DNA from: Limnephilus marmoratus | Lineage: Eukaryota > Arthropoda > Insecta > Trichoptera > Limnephilidae | Length of the DNA: 64,000 nt | Assembly: GCA_917880885.1 (NCBI GenBank) | Contig: OU862930.1 | Span: forward strand, 32,618,040 to 32,682,039 | Reading direction: 5' to 3' | In this document: positions 41,700 through 53,509 of the stretch, in pieces | Position numbering within the stretch: position 1 is the stretch's first letter | How the letters are laid out: every line of letters begins with the position of its first letter | Position numbers and translations under genes: made by a program | The notes under the pieces: model-generated | What the model was told of the DNA's origin: nothing | What the model saw: the letters and a program-made list of their open reading frames with translations, nothing else | Databases searched by the model: none

Positions 41700-44600
41700 T
41701 TATCGCAATAATTTAAATAGGGATGTCAATAACATACAGAGATCAGCTGATACACATTCTCCAGCGCCGTTGATCCTAAGGTACGATTCAATACACTCGC
41801 AGCGCGGCTCGCAATAGTAGTTGTCTGGAGGGGGTGTGCACACTATCTGCCAACCATCCATGTAGGATTCACAAATGTGTTCAAATGTGCAGTACCCGGG
41901 ACAGTTGTTCAACACCTCATTAATGCCGCAAACAGGTTTAGCTGGAATCAGGACAACGATGTTATGAATTATGAACAATATTATTCTAGTATTCTACTTT
42001 TGCCCGTTGCAGGCAACTAATTGGTAAAAGTATTAAGCGATTTGATGTTTGATTTGGATGAAGCATGACTGACTACAATATATACATTTTAAAATTAAAT
42101 ATTTGAAGAAAACACGATATTTGAACTTGGACGAAGCCAGGAATGCGCCTACATAAAGGGCCCAGGGAGTTAACCGCTCAATTTTACACACCTGCCACTG
42201 AGTCACTTAGGTCGCCCGGGTCAAGGCGTTCGATACTGGTCTTTTCTCATAAAAGGGAGCAAGGAGCTTACTGTTTTTTTCACTATGCCATTCGGGTTGT
42301 GTAGGTTGATACGTGTGGTTTGATACCCATATCGCCTACTTTCATGTTCCAAAGAGACTCCTACCACTGAGCCATTTTGGTCGACGGCAATCTTAAAATG
42401 GCTTAGGGAGCTTACTGCGAATTTCATAACATTTGGTACTGAGCCACTCCAGTCGCCCGGCTCAAGGCGTTCAGTATTTGAGATGTGTAGATGCAAAGGC
42501 AGCTATCTCCAAAATATCGAAAAAAAAGTTATGAATGCAGTTCCATAGAGATTCAAATTGTGCACCTAATAAATTCATTGGTTATTTACAAACTCAACTT
42601 ATTCCCATCAAAATCCGAGTTTGAAAATACGTATTAAAAGCAAAGGCAGCAATCTCCATGTTCTTTTCAAAGCAAATGTAGCATTCTCCATTTCGGCCAA
42701 TCAAATTCGTAGGAAGTGTCACGTGACAAGATGGCCGCTCCATACTAAAGTAGCATTTGGTGCTGATTTTTCTATGTGAGTTTTTGATGTTTGGAATAAA
42801 TATTTTCGGTAATTATTGAAGATGGATTATCACCCGACCCCAGTGTTATCAAAAGACGTCCGCAAACCTATTATTAAGTCTGAAAATTAGAAACGAAATG
42901 TTACAAAAATATCATGGAATATAGCTGTCAGATTTTATTTTGGCTTGGAGGAAAGCATTATAGGTAGCTCTCAAAAATTTTGGTAATTTTTGGGGATTGG
43001 TGTCCATGGCTATTACGAATAATTTTTAGAAAAAAACTTTAGATTTGCCTTAATCACTATAAAAGGAAACTTATTGCATCACGGCTGGCGGAAAATAATG
43101 AATTTTAATTTTCAATGTCGTTAAATAAAATTTCACTTCCGAACTACGACAGCCCGCCCGCTGCCGCCCGCCATTTGTCACATACACAAGCCCGCTACAC
43201 AAACCCTGCGTAGCCAAACAAACCATTCAAAAACGTAGGCTATTTTTTAAAGTAAAGATAACATACACAAGCCCGCTACACAAACCCTGCGTAGCCAAAC
43301 AAACCATTAAAAACCGTATTTTGACAGCGACAAAATGGCGGGCGGGCTGTCATAGTTTCGGTTCGCGAAGTGAAATTTTAGTTAACGACATTGAAAATTA
43401 AAATGCATTATTTTCCGCCAGCCGTGATGCAATAAGTTTCCTTTTATAGTGATCAAGGCGAATCTAAAGTTTTTTTCTAAAAATTATTCGTAATAGCCAT
43501 GGACACCAATCCCCAAAATTTACCAAAATTTTTAAGATAATCTATTTATTTTTCACTTTTGCACTTTTTATTTCAAAAATACACATAGTAGGTATCAGTT
43601 AGATAATAGTTTCCGAAAATGGAAAATAATATATTTTAGTAGCCATTACATTAAAAATCAAACAATTTGACATCTTTTCTTCACGCCATGTTTGATGTAA
43701 TATTACAATCTAATGGAAGTGTTTATGATGTCTGTGTGCCTGGTACCTAAGAGATGGCCATCGGACGCATTGTGACGCCTTTGTGGATGGATTGGAATCT
43801 CGGCTCCTTCACTGTGTCATGGACATGCGAAGCGGCAGCTCTGGGGCTCTTCTCCAGCTATCTGGAGCCCTTGTCCCTGAGGTTAGAAGAGGTGCGCCAT
43901 TTTAACTATGGCAAGCTACGAATGATCATTTGGAGTGGATTCTACTAAAATAACTGAATTATCTCTCTCTCTCTCTCTCTACATTTTTTTGAGTTTACAA
44001 AGGTATTTATGTAGATTATGTTTTTGCTTGTCAATAATAACAAGTACATTTTGTTTAATGTGAGTTCTTTTATTTACATCAGATAGTAGCTTTCTTTTTA
44101 TCCCACGCAGGACCCTGAGATGATGATGAGAGCTCATGCAAACGGAATTTCTCTGCTAACTGAGAAAGGTACGTGTCACCGTCTTTCATATTTCAAACAG
44201 ATCGAAATTATTTACATTATTGAATGAAAGATGGCGCTACGTCCGCCTCATCGTACTTACATTTACACATGCACAAGACATTCACGAGAAGCGTCGCGTT
44301 ATTTTGATATTTCATTCGTATACTCAATTGCTCTTCGAAAGTCATATTGATTTTCTTTATTTTATTTGCTTACTTTAGTGGTATTTTTAATTATTTTTAT
44401 CGGCGGTCATCAGCTACATCGTTCCATTCCTTTTTCTGTCATAGATCCCATCTCCACACCCTTACAATACATTCGTTATTTTTCATTTAAAACCAAAATA
44501 TTCACTAGAAATAATTTATATGGCAGAACAGTGTTTGTTGGGTCAGCTAGCGTAGTATATATTTTTTTACATATGCTCTACGCAGGAGGCTCTGAGAAAA

Positions 44601-46543
44601 ATAATTTTCCTTAAGGTCTATGTCATCTTTGGAGATGCTGTGTGGAGGGTTTTTTTAAGGAAAGGAAGGAAAGTACCTTCAGCCTCACAACATACCCCAA
44701 CAGGGGATTCCATAGTCTCGCTAGCTCCAGACTGGAGCAGTTGGTGACTCTTGTGCGGTATTCACATAAAAAAATAAAAAATAAATGTTTTGACATGATA
44801 ATATTAAACTAATTTTTCAGGATAGTTTTTTTTCTTCCTCCTATTACACTATTTTCTTTCTCATATTTTTGTTTCACTGTCTGAATTATTAATTATTCAG
44901 AATATTATGTATCATCTTTTCTCATATTTTTTGCTCCTCGCATAATAACACCCGTTTCTGGAAAAAATGTTCAATAATATCTAAATAGTTTATTTTTTGC
45001 AAATTACCCCTTATTGAGTTATAAAGTATTCCTTGAAGCCAATCAACACAAAACAAAGATGGCGGTTTTTTGAGAAGGTTTGTAGCAAACACAGCAATCT
45101 CCAATGTTGTATGTAGCAAAAGCAGCAATCTCCGGATTAAAAAGTTATTTATCTTTTTATAGGCTTGCATTTAAAAAAATCTGATGATGCAAATAATCCA
45201 TGATATCAAACAGCTATTTAATGTAATTTTTTCAATGTTCTGTGAAATCCCATTTAATATTTACAAGTTTTTTGCCTTTTTCTCAAAAACACATAAGTGG
45301 GAGATTGCTGCCTTTGCATCTACACACCTCATTTATTTATTTTTATTTGGAAAACCACCAGAGCTTTATCTCGCAAAAAGAGGCCTAGGAGCCTACTGCT
45401 CAACTTTTTTACTGAGCCCTTCACTTTTACTTGCGCTTGATAAACAAACCAACCTGCGACTGACCTTTTCACAATCGATTTTTGTCACCCACTGAAAAGT
45501 CGAAAGCTAGAGCACTTTGCGGCCTGTCGAAACAACTATTTATGGGGTCGCAGTCTAAATCCCGCATTACGCAGCAGCTGTGGGGTAACCATCGTCAAAA
45601 TCTGAACAAACCTCACCCCGGGCATCCCTGCCAAGTCGCAAAACGTATGGTAAAGGTGTTGGTTATCCAAAAATGGTTCACAGAGCTGCAGTACCCACAC
45701 CCGCCTCCATAATCGGTGATGTAAATAATAAATTGCGGTGAGTAGAGTTCCCAAAAAATATACCTACTACAAAAATTTTAGAGCAATTCCATCAATTTGG
45801 ATGTCTATGATGAAGATGGTGTACCTATACAAAACTAAACACAGTTGGGTTAGTATTTTTGAATCCCCGTCACATTAAATCCACAATCAGCTTTCCTATT
45901 TCTTTAATTTACTTGGAAAATATTTGCTATCGATAGTACGATTAGTACAAAAGGGCTGAGTTTAAATAATAATGTTAAATGGTTTTAATCGTCTAATAAG
46001 TCTAATTAAGATAATCCTAGAATAATATAATAAACCATTTTCACTGCCTTATTTAGGTGTAAAGAGTTTAGTGTAAATTTGTGAAGAGTTTAAGAGATTT
46101 CGATGGAGCCTTGATTTAAATTCTTACGGCAATGTTTCGCTTCGATGCATTTAGAGTTTTCGTGGCCATCCTTTCTGATGAACCCGGGCAGGCACTGGCA
46201 ACCGTAATCCTTGCAGGTCTTACGACAAGGAACAAACGTGTGGTTCTTCATGGTGACACAGGAGAGGGGGCACGGCTCTGGGCATTGTACGTACTCGGCG
46301 TTACAATCGTGGCAATGGTCTGCAAAAAAGATTGTCAATGTTATCCTTTTTTTTCTTTATGACATTTAAAACCTACTTACCCATACTTGTTGCGGCGGGG
46401 AGCAAATATTCCCTCCCATATTGAGGGATCAAATGTTGCAGCGTTTTGTGGACTGTAAAATTGATGATTGCGGTTCTTATCTATTTTATTATATCTGGAG
46501 TTGACTTACCAATATCTCCAAACTGCTGTATACCCTCCATGCA
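41700..46543 (-). CDS. Secreted-type TIL-domain (trypsin-inhibitor-like) cysteine-rich protein gene
   Basis: The last exons of a minus-strand gene. Exon 46128-46319 encodes one TIL domain (CNAEYVQCPEPC.., ending CIEAKHC). Exon 41700-41941 encodes a second (CGINEVLNNCPGYC.., ending SADLC), each with the ten-Cys pattern. Both junctions are phase 1, and splicing joins KHC-P-KPVCGINE. Upstream small exons 46381-46452 (HKTLQHLIPQYGREYLLPAA) and 46510-46543 (MEGIQQFGDI) have consensus sites (ATATTG|GTAAGT, TTTACAG|TCC, TATGG|GTAAGT). TIL domains inhibit serine or metalloproteases, commonly in haemolymph. No signal peptide is seen, so 5' exons probably lie further right. The 4.2-kb intron between the TIL exons holds repeats. 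Stop TAA is at 41700. Confidence 0.8.
42160..42479. repeat. Diverged short tandem repeats in the TIL intron
   Basis: GGTCGCCCGGGTCAAGGCGT at about 42212 recurs as AGTCGCCCGGCTCAAGGCGT at about 42451. GGGAGCTTACTG and CACTGAGCCA blocks recur between them and again near 45385. The class is unknown. Confidence 0.5.
42973..43533. mobile_element. Fold-back MITE with ~190-bp inverted arms
   Basis: The left arm begins AAAAATTTTGGTAATTTTTG and passes GGTGTCCATGGCTATTACG; the right arm is its inverse. The centre has two direct copies of CTACACAAACCCTGCGTAGC (about 43197 and 43273). It resembles the centre of the element at 20009-20592, suggesting one superfamily. The flanking duplication is unclear. 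Confidence 0.75.
43754..44168 (+). other. Possible coding exons of unknown identity in the TIL intron
   Basis: Bases 44111-44168 form a neat exon-like unit: ATCCCACGCAG|GAC..AAAG|GTACGTG, encoding DPEMMMRAHANGISLLTEK in phase 0 to 1. A more GC-rich 64-codon frame at 43754-43948 (MAIGRIVTPLWMDWN..) precedes it. Neither was recognised, and the frames were not shown to join. They may be fragments captured by the surrounding candidate element. Confidence 0.3.
44565..44790. repeat. Fused fragments of family A (minus) and SINE family B (plus)
   Basis: Bases 44565-44674 match the 3' part of family A on the minus strand. Bases 44675-44790 match the 3' part of SINE family B on the plus strand, ending in an A-rich tract after GTGCGGTATTCAC. 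The abrupt switch at the shared AGGAAAG-type text suggests a template-switch chimera. Confidence 0.65.
45590..45713 (-). repeat. Family A fragment
   Basis: Contains CCCCGGGCATCCCTGCCAAG and GGTGTTGGTTATCCAA blocks, with small deletions. Confidence 0.7.
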
Positions 46544-48410
46544 CTGAGTTTATGTCACCGAGAAGGTAATTGTTAGTTTTATTTTATTTATTTTTTTTAT
46601 TGAGTTAGTTTATACTACATGAATATAAACTAATAAGCACAATGTAACATTTCATTTAATAAAATTAAATATTTTTACAGTAAGCATAACATTTATTTTT
46701 AAATACATTCATTCTTTCTTCATTCTTCATTCTTTCAGGCATTTCATCATACATCTTTAGTCCTCTGTACATTAGGCAGTTCTGTGATTTTGATTTCTTC
46801 ATGTGTGGCAATCGAAATCTGTTTATATTTCTTGTTTCGTAATTATGAATGTCTCTATTAAAAACAATTTCATCCTTAAAGTATTTTGACATGTGGTTTT
46901 TCATACTTTTATGCACAAAAATTAACACATTAAATAGTAGTCTATTTTTTATTGGAATCCAATTTAGCTCCTCTCTCATTTGATTAATCCTTCCGTATTT
47001 GCCTTTCCCCAGTATACCTACATCCAGGGCCGGATTAACCATGTCGGGGCCCCTAGGCAATGCACGTATTGGGGCCCCTTTACCAATGGCGGACTAACAG
47101 GGGGGGGGAGGGGTGAAGGGGCCTCCAAACGTTGTTCTCTTGATCAAATCCTTAACAAGGCTTTAAGGAGGGGGGGGTAAGGTTTTTTTTATCATTTTAT
47201 ATTAGCAAATTCACCGAAATTTTTTAGCAAAAATCGCGTATTTTACTTCAAAATGCTGCCAAAAATAAATAAAAAATCGAAAAAAAACTCTCTTTGACAA
47301 CCTAGGAAAACATATTACCTTTTAAACGCATTCCGATTTTATGTTTCAAATGATCCGGTGACGAGTTATGGAGTTCACCGTATAACAACTTTTTTTCGAG
47401 GTGCCTCCGGAGATTCACTCTCACGGACTTATTTATTGATATTTTTAATTGAATTTTTTTTCAAAGATACTTCAGATGTAATAATATAAAGTGTGTATGA
47501 AATAAATAAAACCAACATTATTCATATCTCAAAAAAATCATGACAATATGCTTTATTTCACCTTTAAAACCTTACTCCCCTTAACCCGCCCAAATCCACG
47601 ATGCGATTATAGTTTACAACGCTCTTTAAAACGTCAATAACTCCTCAAATGCTTCAATCATTAAATCAAGATTTTAGGTATTCCTAAAAAATATATTTTT
47701 GCATCCGTAAAAAATATTTTAAAAATTGTGACGATTCTGTATAAAATAATAAAAAATGTTTTCCTAAAAGTCAACACATTTCTATGTCAGTTGAGACAAC
47801 AAATTTTAAATTTCTATGGGAATAACAGAGAAGACAAAACATTAATTCATTTCAACCTCATTAACCTACGTCCAATATTACGATCTCCTTTTAGTTATGT
47901 ATGACAAAAAGAGATGTAAAATAAAACGTTAAAACCTTTTGCCTATCTGTAGAGATTATTTTACTTCTCGAAGTTGACATCATAATACGTTTGTCGTCGC
48001 TTTCTAGTGCATTAATTTGAAATGTCTGAAAACAGAGATGACAATATTAATTATCTTGCTACAAAAAAACTTGGGTTGCTTGACATTCCGTTTTCATTTT
48101 AGAAAGAGCCACAAAAAAATGAGGAACCACATCGGAAGGTTCGGCCAACCGACCACCTGATCCTCAAACCAGAGTCATTTTTTAATTCCTTTCTGCGTAT
48201 TTCCTTAAAATTAACGACAAAATGTTACGATTGTAGACAATCAGATGACGGGGGATGTTTTTTGTTTAGTTTTATGGGTTTTGGGTTATTTGCAGGGTCA
48301 TGCCACATTAGTTCAGAAGTAATAAATGTTTATTTAATTTCATTTTATTTTTATCAAATAATCTTTTCGTGGAAGACTTGATTAAGACAATGACAATGCA
48401 GTGCTTTTTT

Positions 48411-49277
48411 TTACAATAGCTCCACACAGGAGGCCCTGAGGAAAATTATTCCCCCCAGGGCCTATGACATCTTGGAGATGATGTGTGAAGGGTCTTTTTA
48501 GGAAAGGAAGGTTAGGAAGTTCTGAGAAGGAAAAGGATGTAAGGGGTGGGTAGGAATCTGGGTGTCATTGTGTCCAAGAGTGACGGACGTATGAATCCAT
48601 CTCTTCCACTGCGGTGTAAGGCGATGTTCCGAGAGAGTACAGCTGGAGAAGTAATAAATATATAAATATATATAATCGTATTTTTCTTGTGATTTTGATG
48701 ACATTCAATTAAAACACAATTGAGTTTCTCTGTAAAGAAAGAGGAGGTTTATTTTGTTAATCTCACAAGATTTACATAAATAAAAGTATCTAGTAACAAA
48801 ACAAACCTGTAAAGAAAGAAACGACATTTAATGTTATTAATTGCAATGTCGATCCCTTGATCACAATATCACAATCACGATAGTAATCACTTTTAATTAT
48901 TGAAATCAATCTTATCAATTTGCTAAATTTGCTTTATCATGGCCATAGATTATTTTTACTATATTTTCAATTATCCATAGATTATAAAACATTGAGTCGA
49001 CTGTTAAGTAGGAACTGAGGCACATACCAGTGTCAGTCTATGGTACATACACAATGACCAGTCAAGATCGGCATTGTGTTAAATTAAAGAAAATTATATT
49101 TTTCTTTACATATATAATAATAAAGCAAAACCCGGACAAATCTCTGCCCACGAACCCGGGCACCCCTACTAAGTTACGAAACGTAGCTAACTACTTGGAA
49201 TGACCTTTGGCAGAAGTGTTGGTTATCCAATAAATGGTTCCCGGGGCGGCGGCACCCATACTTGCCTCCCAAATTGA
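48411..49277 (-). repeat. Family A repeat in piggyBac-like copy 2, split by an insertion
   Basis: The counterpart of 2361-2782, separated into 48411-48676 and 49110-49277 by a 433-bp insert. Confidence 0.75.
48677..49109. mobile_element. 433-bp insertion defined by an empty site
   Basis: The insert is flanked by ATATATAAT on both sides (48668-48676 and 49110-49118); the same 9 bases occur once in piggyBac-like copy 1 (about 2611-2630). There is no A tail and no clear terminal inverted repeat. A minus-strand AATAAA in an LTR-like layout is compatible with a solo LTR, but this is unproven. The AT-rich target makes the duplication length uncertain. Confidence 0.65.
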
Positions 49278-49925
49278 AAAGTAAGGCATTGAACTGGCAA
49301 AGGAAAGATAATTGTTGAAATGCTCTATAATTGAGATTCCTGATATGTATGTGTTGTAAAACCATATAGTTACATTATAGGTAGAGCCATGTTAATTTGT
49401 GGAGATCTGGATGGGTCACAAGGCCGATAAAAATTATAATAATTTCCACCTTTTTATAGCGCCGTTTAGTGATAAAGTCACGTCAAGTGTACTTGATGGA
49501 TGGGATTAAAAGGTACGCTTAATTAGTTAGGGCATTCAAAAAGGAAGATACATAACAATACTTCATCCAAAATACGATTGTAAACATTACTGCACCACCA
49601 TAAAACTCTTTTGTGAGGGTTGGGTGCAATATTTAGAATCTTACCTAAAACTACCCCCATAAAATAATTATTTTAAAAAGGGACTTTCTTTCCATTGAAA
49701 CAGTAGCAAAGTGACGTCTTTACAAATGATTATTACATGGAAGGAAGTAGCAATAAATATAAATGGTTAGGTTTCAATGAATTGAAGGTACAATTTGCAA
49801 TGATGTTAGGATTTTAAAAATATATATTTTTTCGAATTATTTATTATTTTTACTATTTTAGAACGCTCACTGTCTTTGTGTAACTTGCTATTTCGATCAT
49901 CTTCTAAAATGCATATTTTTCATAA

Positions 49926-50238
49926 TAACGGCATGCCGCCGCCTCGACAACCATTTATTGGACAACCAACACTTCTGCCATAAGTGACTTCAAGTAGTTT
50001 GTTACGTTTGGTGACTTAGCAGGGGTGACCAGGTTCATGGGGTAGGTTTGGTTCCGGATCTTGGCGGCGGGTACGTCTGCCTAGCAACTGGCTTTGTGTG
50101 GCTGGCCGGGTCGGGAGAGACTGGTTGAGGGAGACCTTTTGACCTCTCCAGCAGGAAGACCTCTCCCCAAAGATGACATAGGCCCTGAAGCCAATTATTT
50201 TCCTCAGGGCCTCATGTGTGAAGCTAATGTAAAAAAAA
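49926..50238 (+). repeat. Family A repeat nested in piggyBac-like copy 2
   Basis: The counterpart of 3400-3712. Confidence 0.75.
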
Positions 50239-50764
50239 TACTGTATGTCTGCACTACAGTATCCACAGCTTAAGTTCTTATAGTTTCGTATAGTACTAGA
50301 TGACGTGTGGTCGCCATTTTACGATTTAAAATAGATTTACTATAAACGAATGCATTACATAATATGTAGGTAAATATAATAACAAAGTCTTTGTTTTGCT
50401 TTTTTGAAAAAATCTTTTACATCTACATTTTTACTTATATTTTATTATGATAAACACGTCGGATTAATGTTTAAATGAGAATTTACCTAATAGGTTTTTG
50501 TCGTTATGTTCCTGTGAAATAAATATTTTAATTTGCCATGTAAACTATTTCCACTCATAAAAGTAAAATTTATCCTAAAGGTTATCTCTAAATTTCGGAA
50601 AAATGTTAAAACATATAAGTGAGTATTATAAAAAATACTAGTATGCAGTTCACACCGGTAGAAGCGAAACCTTCAGAAAAAAGAGTCGGAAGGCTACGAA
50701 GCACCGCATAAAGAGGAGACCGATTATTCTAACCCATTCTCTATAAATGCTATAGATGAATGTG

Positions 50765-51655
50765 TTTGTCTCCTTTTAGTGTCGCTTTTTCGTTTCATCC
50801 AGTTTCAAATCACAACGGTGCGAAAGAAATTTTCACTTCAAAGTAATTATAAAATTATTTTTTCGTGGTTTGCTTATTGTTTGTGGTTTGCTTTTTAGTG
50901 TCGCTTTTTAGTTTCAACTAGTTTCAAGTCACAACGGTGCTAAAGAAGTTTTCACTTCAAAGTAATTATAACATTATATTTTTCTTGGTTTGTTTATTGT
51001 TTTTTTTGTCGCTTTTTCGTTTCATCCAGTTTCAAATAACAACGGTGCTAAATAAGTTTTTCACTTCAAAATAATTATAAAATTATTTTTTCGTGGTTTG
51101 CTTATTCTTTCTTTTAGTGTGGCTTTTTCGTTTCATCCAGTTTCAAATCACAACGGTGCGAAAGAAATTTTCACTTCAAAGTAATTATAAAATTATTTTT
51201 TCGTGGTTTGCTTATTGTTTGTGGTTTGCTTTTTAGTGTCGCTTTTTAGTTTCAACTAGTTTCAAGTCACAACGGTGCTAAAGAAGTTTTCACTTCAAAG
51301 TAATTATAACATTATATTTTTCTTGGTTTGTTTATTGTTTTTTTTGTCGCTTTTTCGTTTCATCCAGTTTCAAATAACAACGGTGCTAAATAAGTTTTTC
51401 ACTTCAAAATAATTATAAAATTATTTTTTCGTGGTTTGCTTATTCTTTCTTTTAGTGTGGCTTTTTCGTTTCATCCAGTTTCAAATCACAACGGTGCTAA
51501 AGAAGTTTTCATTTCAAAGTAATTATAACATATTTTTTTCGTGGTTTGCTTACCGTTTTTTTAGTGTCGCTTTTTCGTTTCATCCAGTTTCAAATCACAA
51601 CGGTGCTAAAGAAGTTTTTCACTTCAAAATAATTATAATTTATATTTCCTTGTTT
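50765..51655. repeat. Minisatellite, about 113-bp unit, 8 copies
   Basis: Unit cores start near 50784, 50898, 51008, 51119, 51239, 51346, 51458 and 51566. Units 4 to 6 duplicate the first three almost exactly, explaining the gain over the five-unit array in copy 1. Confidence 0.85.
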
Positions 51656-52990
51656 TCGTGTTTTGCTTTTGCGTAAAACTGTAAAAAAAATAAAATTCGA
51701 GTGTTCTTTAAGTATTGTTAAAACCATTCAATCTGGTATTAACTTAGATCGGCAAACATATTTTTTGTAAATGTATTTAAAAAATGATAGTAGGTCGGTG
51801 TCAGCCCTTACTAGTACCTAGCGCATTCCACATGTGGCTTTCTGAAACAATGATGCTCTTCTCGAGGCTAACGTGACCCTAGGCGGTCGCTGTCACAGCC
51901 GCCCGCCTTGTTGGGCGTTTCAAATAATATTTGATTATTTATTATGAATGATTATTTTTTTAATATTTCAGTTTTAGGGCACCAAATCAATATTTTTTTC
52001 TTACAATAAATTCATATAAGCCAAATAAAAAATATTCACAAAAATATTTTTACAAAAAACCCGAAATAATTTCCAAATCCCATAGAGTAACGCTGTGTAA
52101 CAAGACGGTTTGTCGAGGGTATTTTTAGCATGGTATGGGAAAGGTTAAGGCACCAGGACACTGTAAAAAATACTTTGTAATTTTATATTATTTATTTCAT
52201 TTTCTGAAAGATGCATTTGTTAAAAATGCTCTCACCAAATGTTTTAAAGAAATTCGAAAAATTGACGGAGATACAGAATTTTATTTGAAACCATTTGAAA
52301 AAGTTTGTATGTTGAATTATCCTTCAGTAAAACTTTGAATGCATTTTTCTCGAAACTTTTTTAACACGTTTTTCAACCGTTGACAACATATTAAAAAAAA
52401 ACTATACATTCGATTTGCATGCACCAAGTCTTACGAGAATCTACTGTCTATGTCATAGGGGAAATTTGATACCAAAAAAAAATAAAAAATGGCGGACAAG
52501 CGAATTTTATTTTCGATTTTTTATGGAAAGTTTTCATTGTTCATAAAAAAATAGACCTTCGTAGTTATAAACTAATTATTATAATTTGTTGTTTTCTTTA
52601 ATGCTTGTACCTAATGTTATTAACTTGTAAATGTTCCTAATAAAAAAATTAAAACATCTTGAAAGCTGACTTTTTCCGAAACTTCGTTGCTCACTAATTG
52701 AAGCATGTCATTTTTTCTCGGGACGCGGGGCCCCTAGCCGATGCGGGGCCCCTAGGCAGTTGCCTACTCTGCCTTAGGGATAATCCGGTACTGCCTACAT
52801 CTCGTAGCTTTGTTTTGTATAACTTCAAGTTTGTTCAAATTTCCTTCATTGGCCAAATATAACATCGTAGAGCAATAGTTCAAATGTGGAGCAAAGATAG
52901 TTTTATAAATAAGCTCCGTAGTGTTTCTATTTAATTTACGTCTTACTCTTCTAAGAAAATTTACTTTTTTGATACCTTTTTTAGCACATA

Positions 52991-53509
52991 TTCAAAGTTT
53001 TGGAAAGCTGAGGAAGGGAAATTGGTGATATTTGCTTCGTGGAGTTAATGGTGTACGCTAATGGTAAGCAAGCGATATTTTAGCGTATTAAACGATTTGT
53101 GAAGTAGCGCATAGAACGGCGAGATTCACGCGTAGACATTTGCGGTGCGGTTAACGAATTCTGTCTTATTGAGCGGCGTGATTATAACAACTGTAAATTA
53201 TAGCGGTTGTGGGACCTTCTGTCCCGTGCGGTGATTTTATTAGAACTGAACAAATTATGGCACAATAGGTATTTTCGAAAGAACCACATGTAACAATAAA
53301 GGCGTGAACACTACTTTTGTAATTTGTTAGCAAATTCACACACTGACAACATTTTATATAATACTAGCGAGTATCCGGCATGCGTTGCTATACCACTCAA
53401 AGAAAGAAAGTGTTTGTTTTAATCCTGTTGAAGTACTTTTGGATACACAATATTGTTTGTTTTTCTTGGGAGCAGGCCGTGTAAAACTTGTTTATGCCGT
53501 GTAGGTTTA
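52991..53509. other. Unassigned spacer
   Basis: No gene, RNA gene or terminal repeat was recognised. Confidence 0.35.

Larger units (their letters stand above)
42480..45330. mobile_element. Possible TIR element in the TIL intron
   Basis: Bases 42480-42509 (GAGATGTGTAGATGCAAAGG..) are repeated inverted at 45301-45330 with two mismatches in 30. Further GCAAAGGCAGCAATCTCC copies lie just inside both ends (42642, 42668, 45081, 45111). A 4-bp ATTT on each side may be a duplication. No transposase was seen. The class is unknown. Confidence 0.5.
47585..52144. mobile_element. piggyBac-like nonautonomous element, copy 2
   Basis: Nearly identical to 1536-5308 and flanked by TTAA (47581-47584 and 52145-52148), inside a hAT element. 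It is 4560 bp against 3773 bp. The differences are a 433-bp insertion (48677-49109), about 36 extra bases near 49290-49320, and three extra minisatellite units. Confidence 0.85.
47025..52793. mobile_element. hAT-type element containing piggyBac-like copy 2
   Basis: The ends are CAGGGCCGGATTAACC and, inverted, CAGTACCGGATTATCC, each followed by a GGGGCCCCTAGG block. An exact 8-bp duplication CCTACATC flanks it (47017-47024 and 52794-52801). Without the piggyBac-like insert it is about 1.2 kb. The interior frame near 52135-52338 (GKVKAPGHCKKYFVI..) shows no known domain. Confidence 0.85.
46665..52990 (-). pseudogene. Jockey-like LINE relic split by a hAT element
   Basis: Two parts flank the hAT insertion. 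The upstream part (52802-52990) reads KKVNFLRRVRRKLNRN, then FAPHLNYCSTMLYLAN and NKLEVIQNKAT. The downstream part (46665-47016) reads ILGKGKYGRINQMREELNWI, then LFNVLIFVHKS and HNYETRNINRFRLP. Together they give the ORF2 C-terminal region in order. A frame break lies near the junction. The relic is related to the ORF2 C terminus of the full-length LINE at 25898-30180 but well diverged. Confidence 0.8.
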
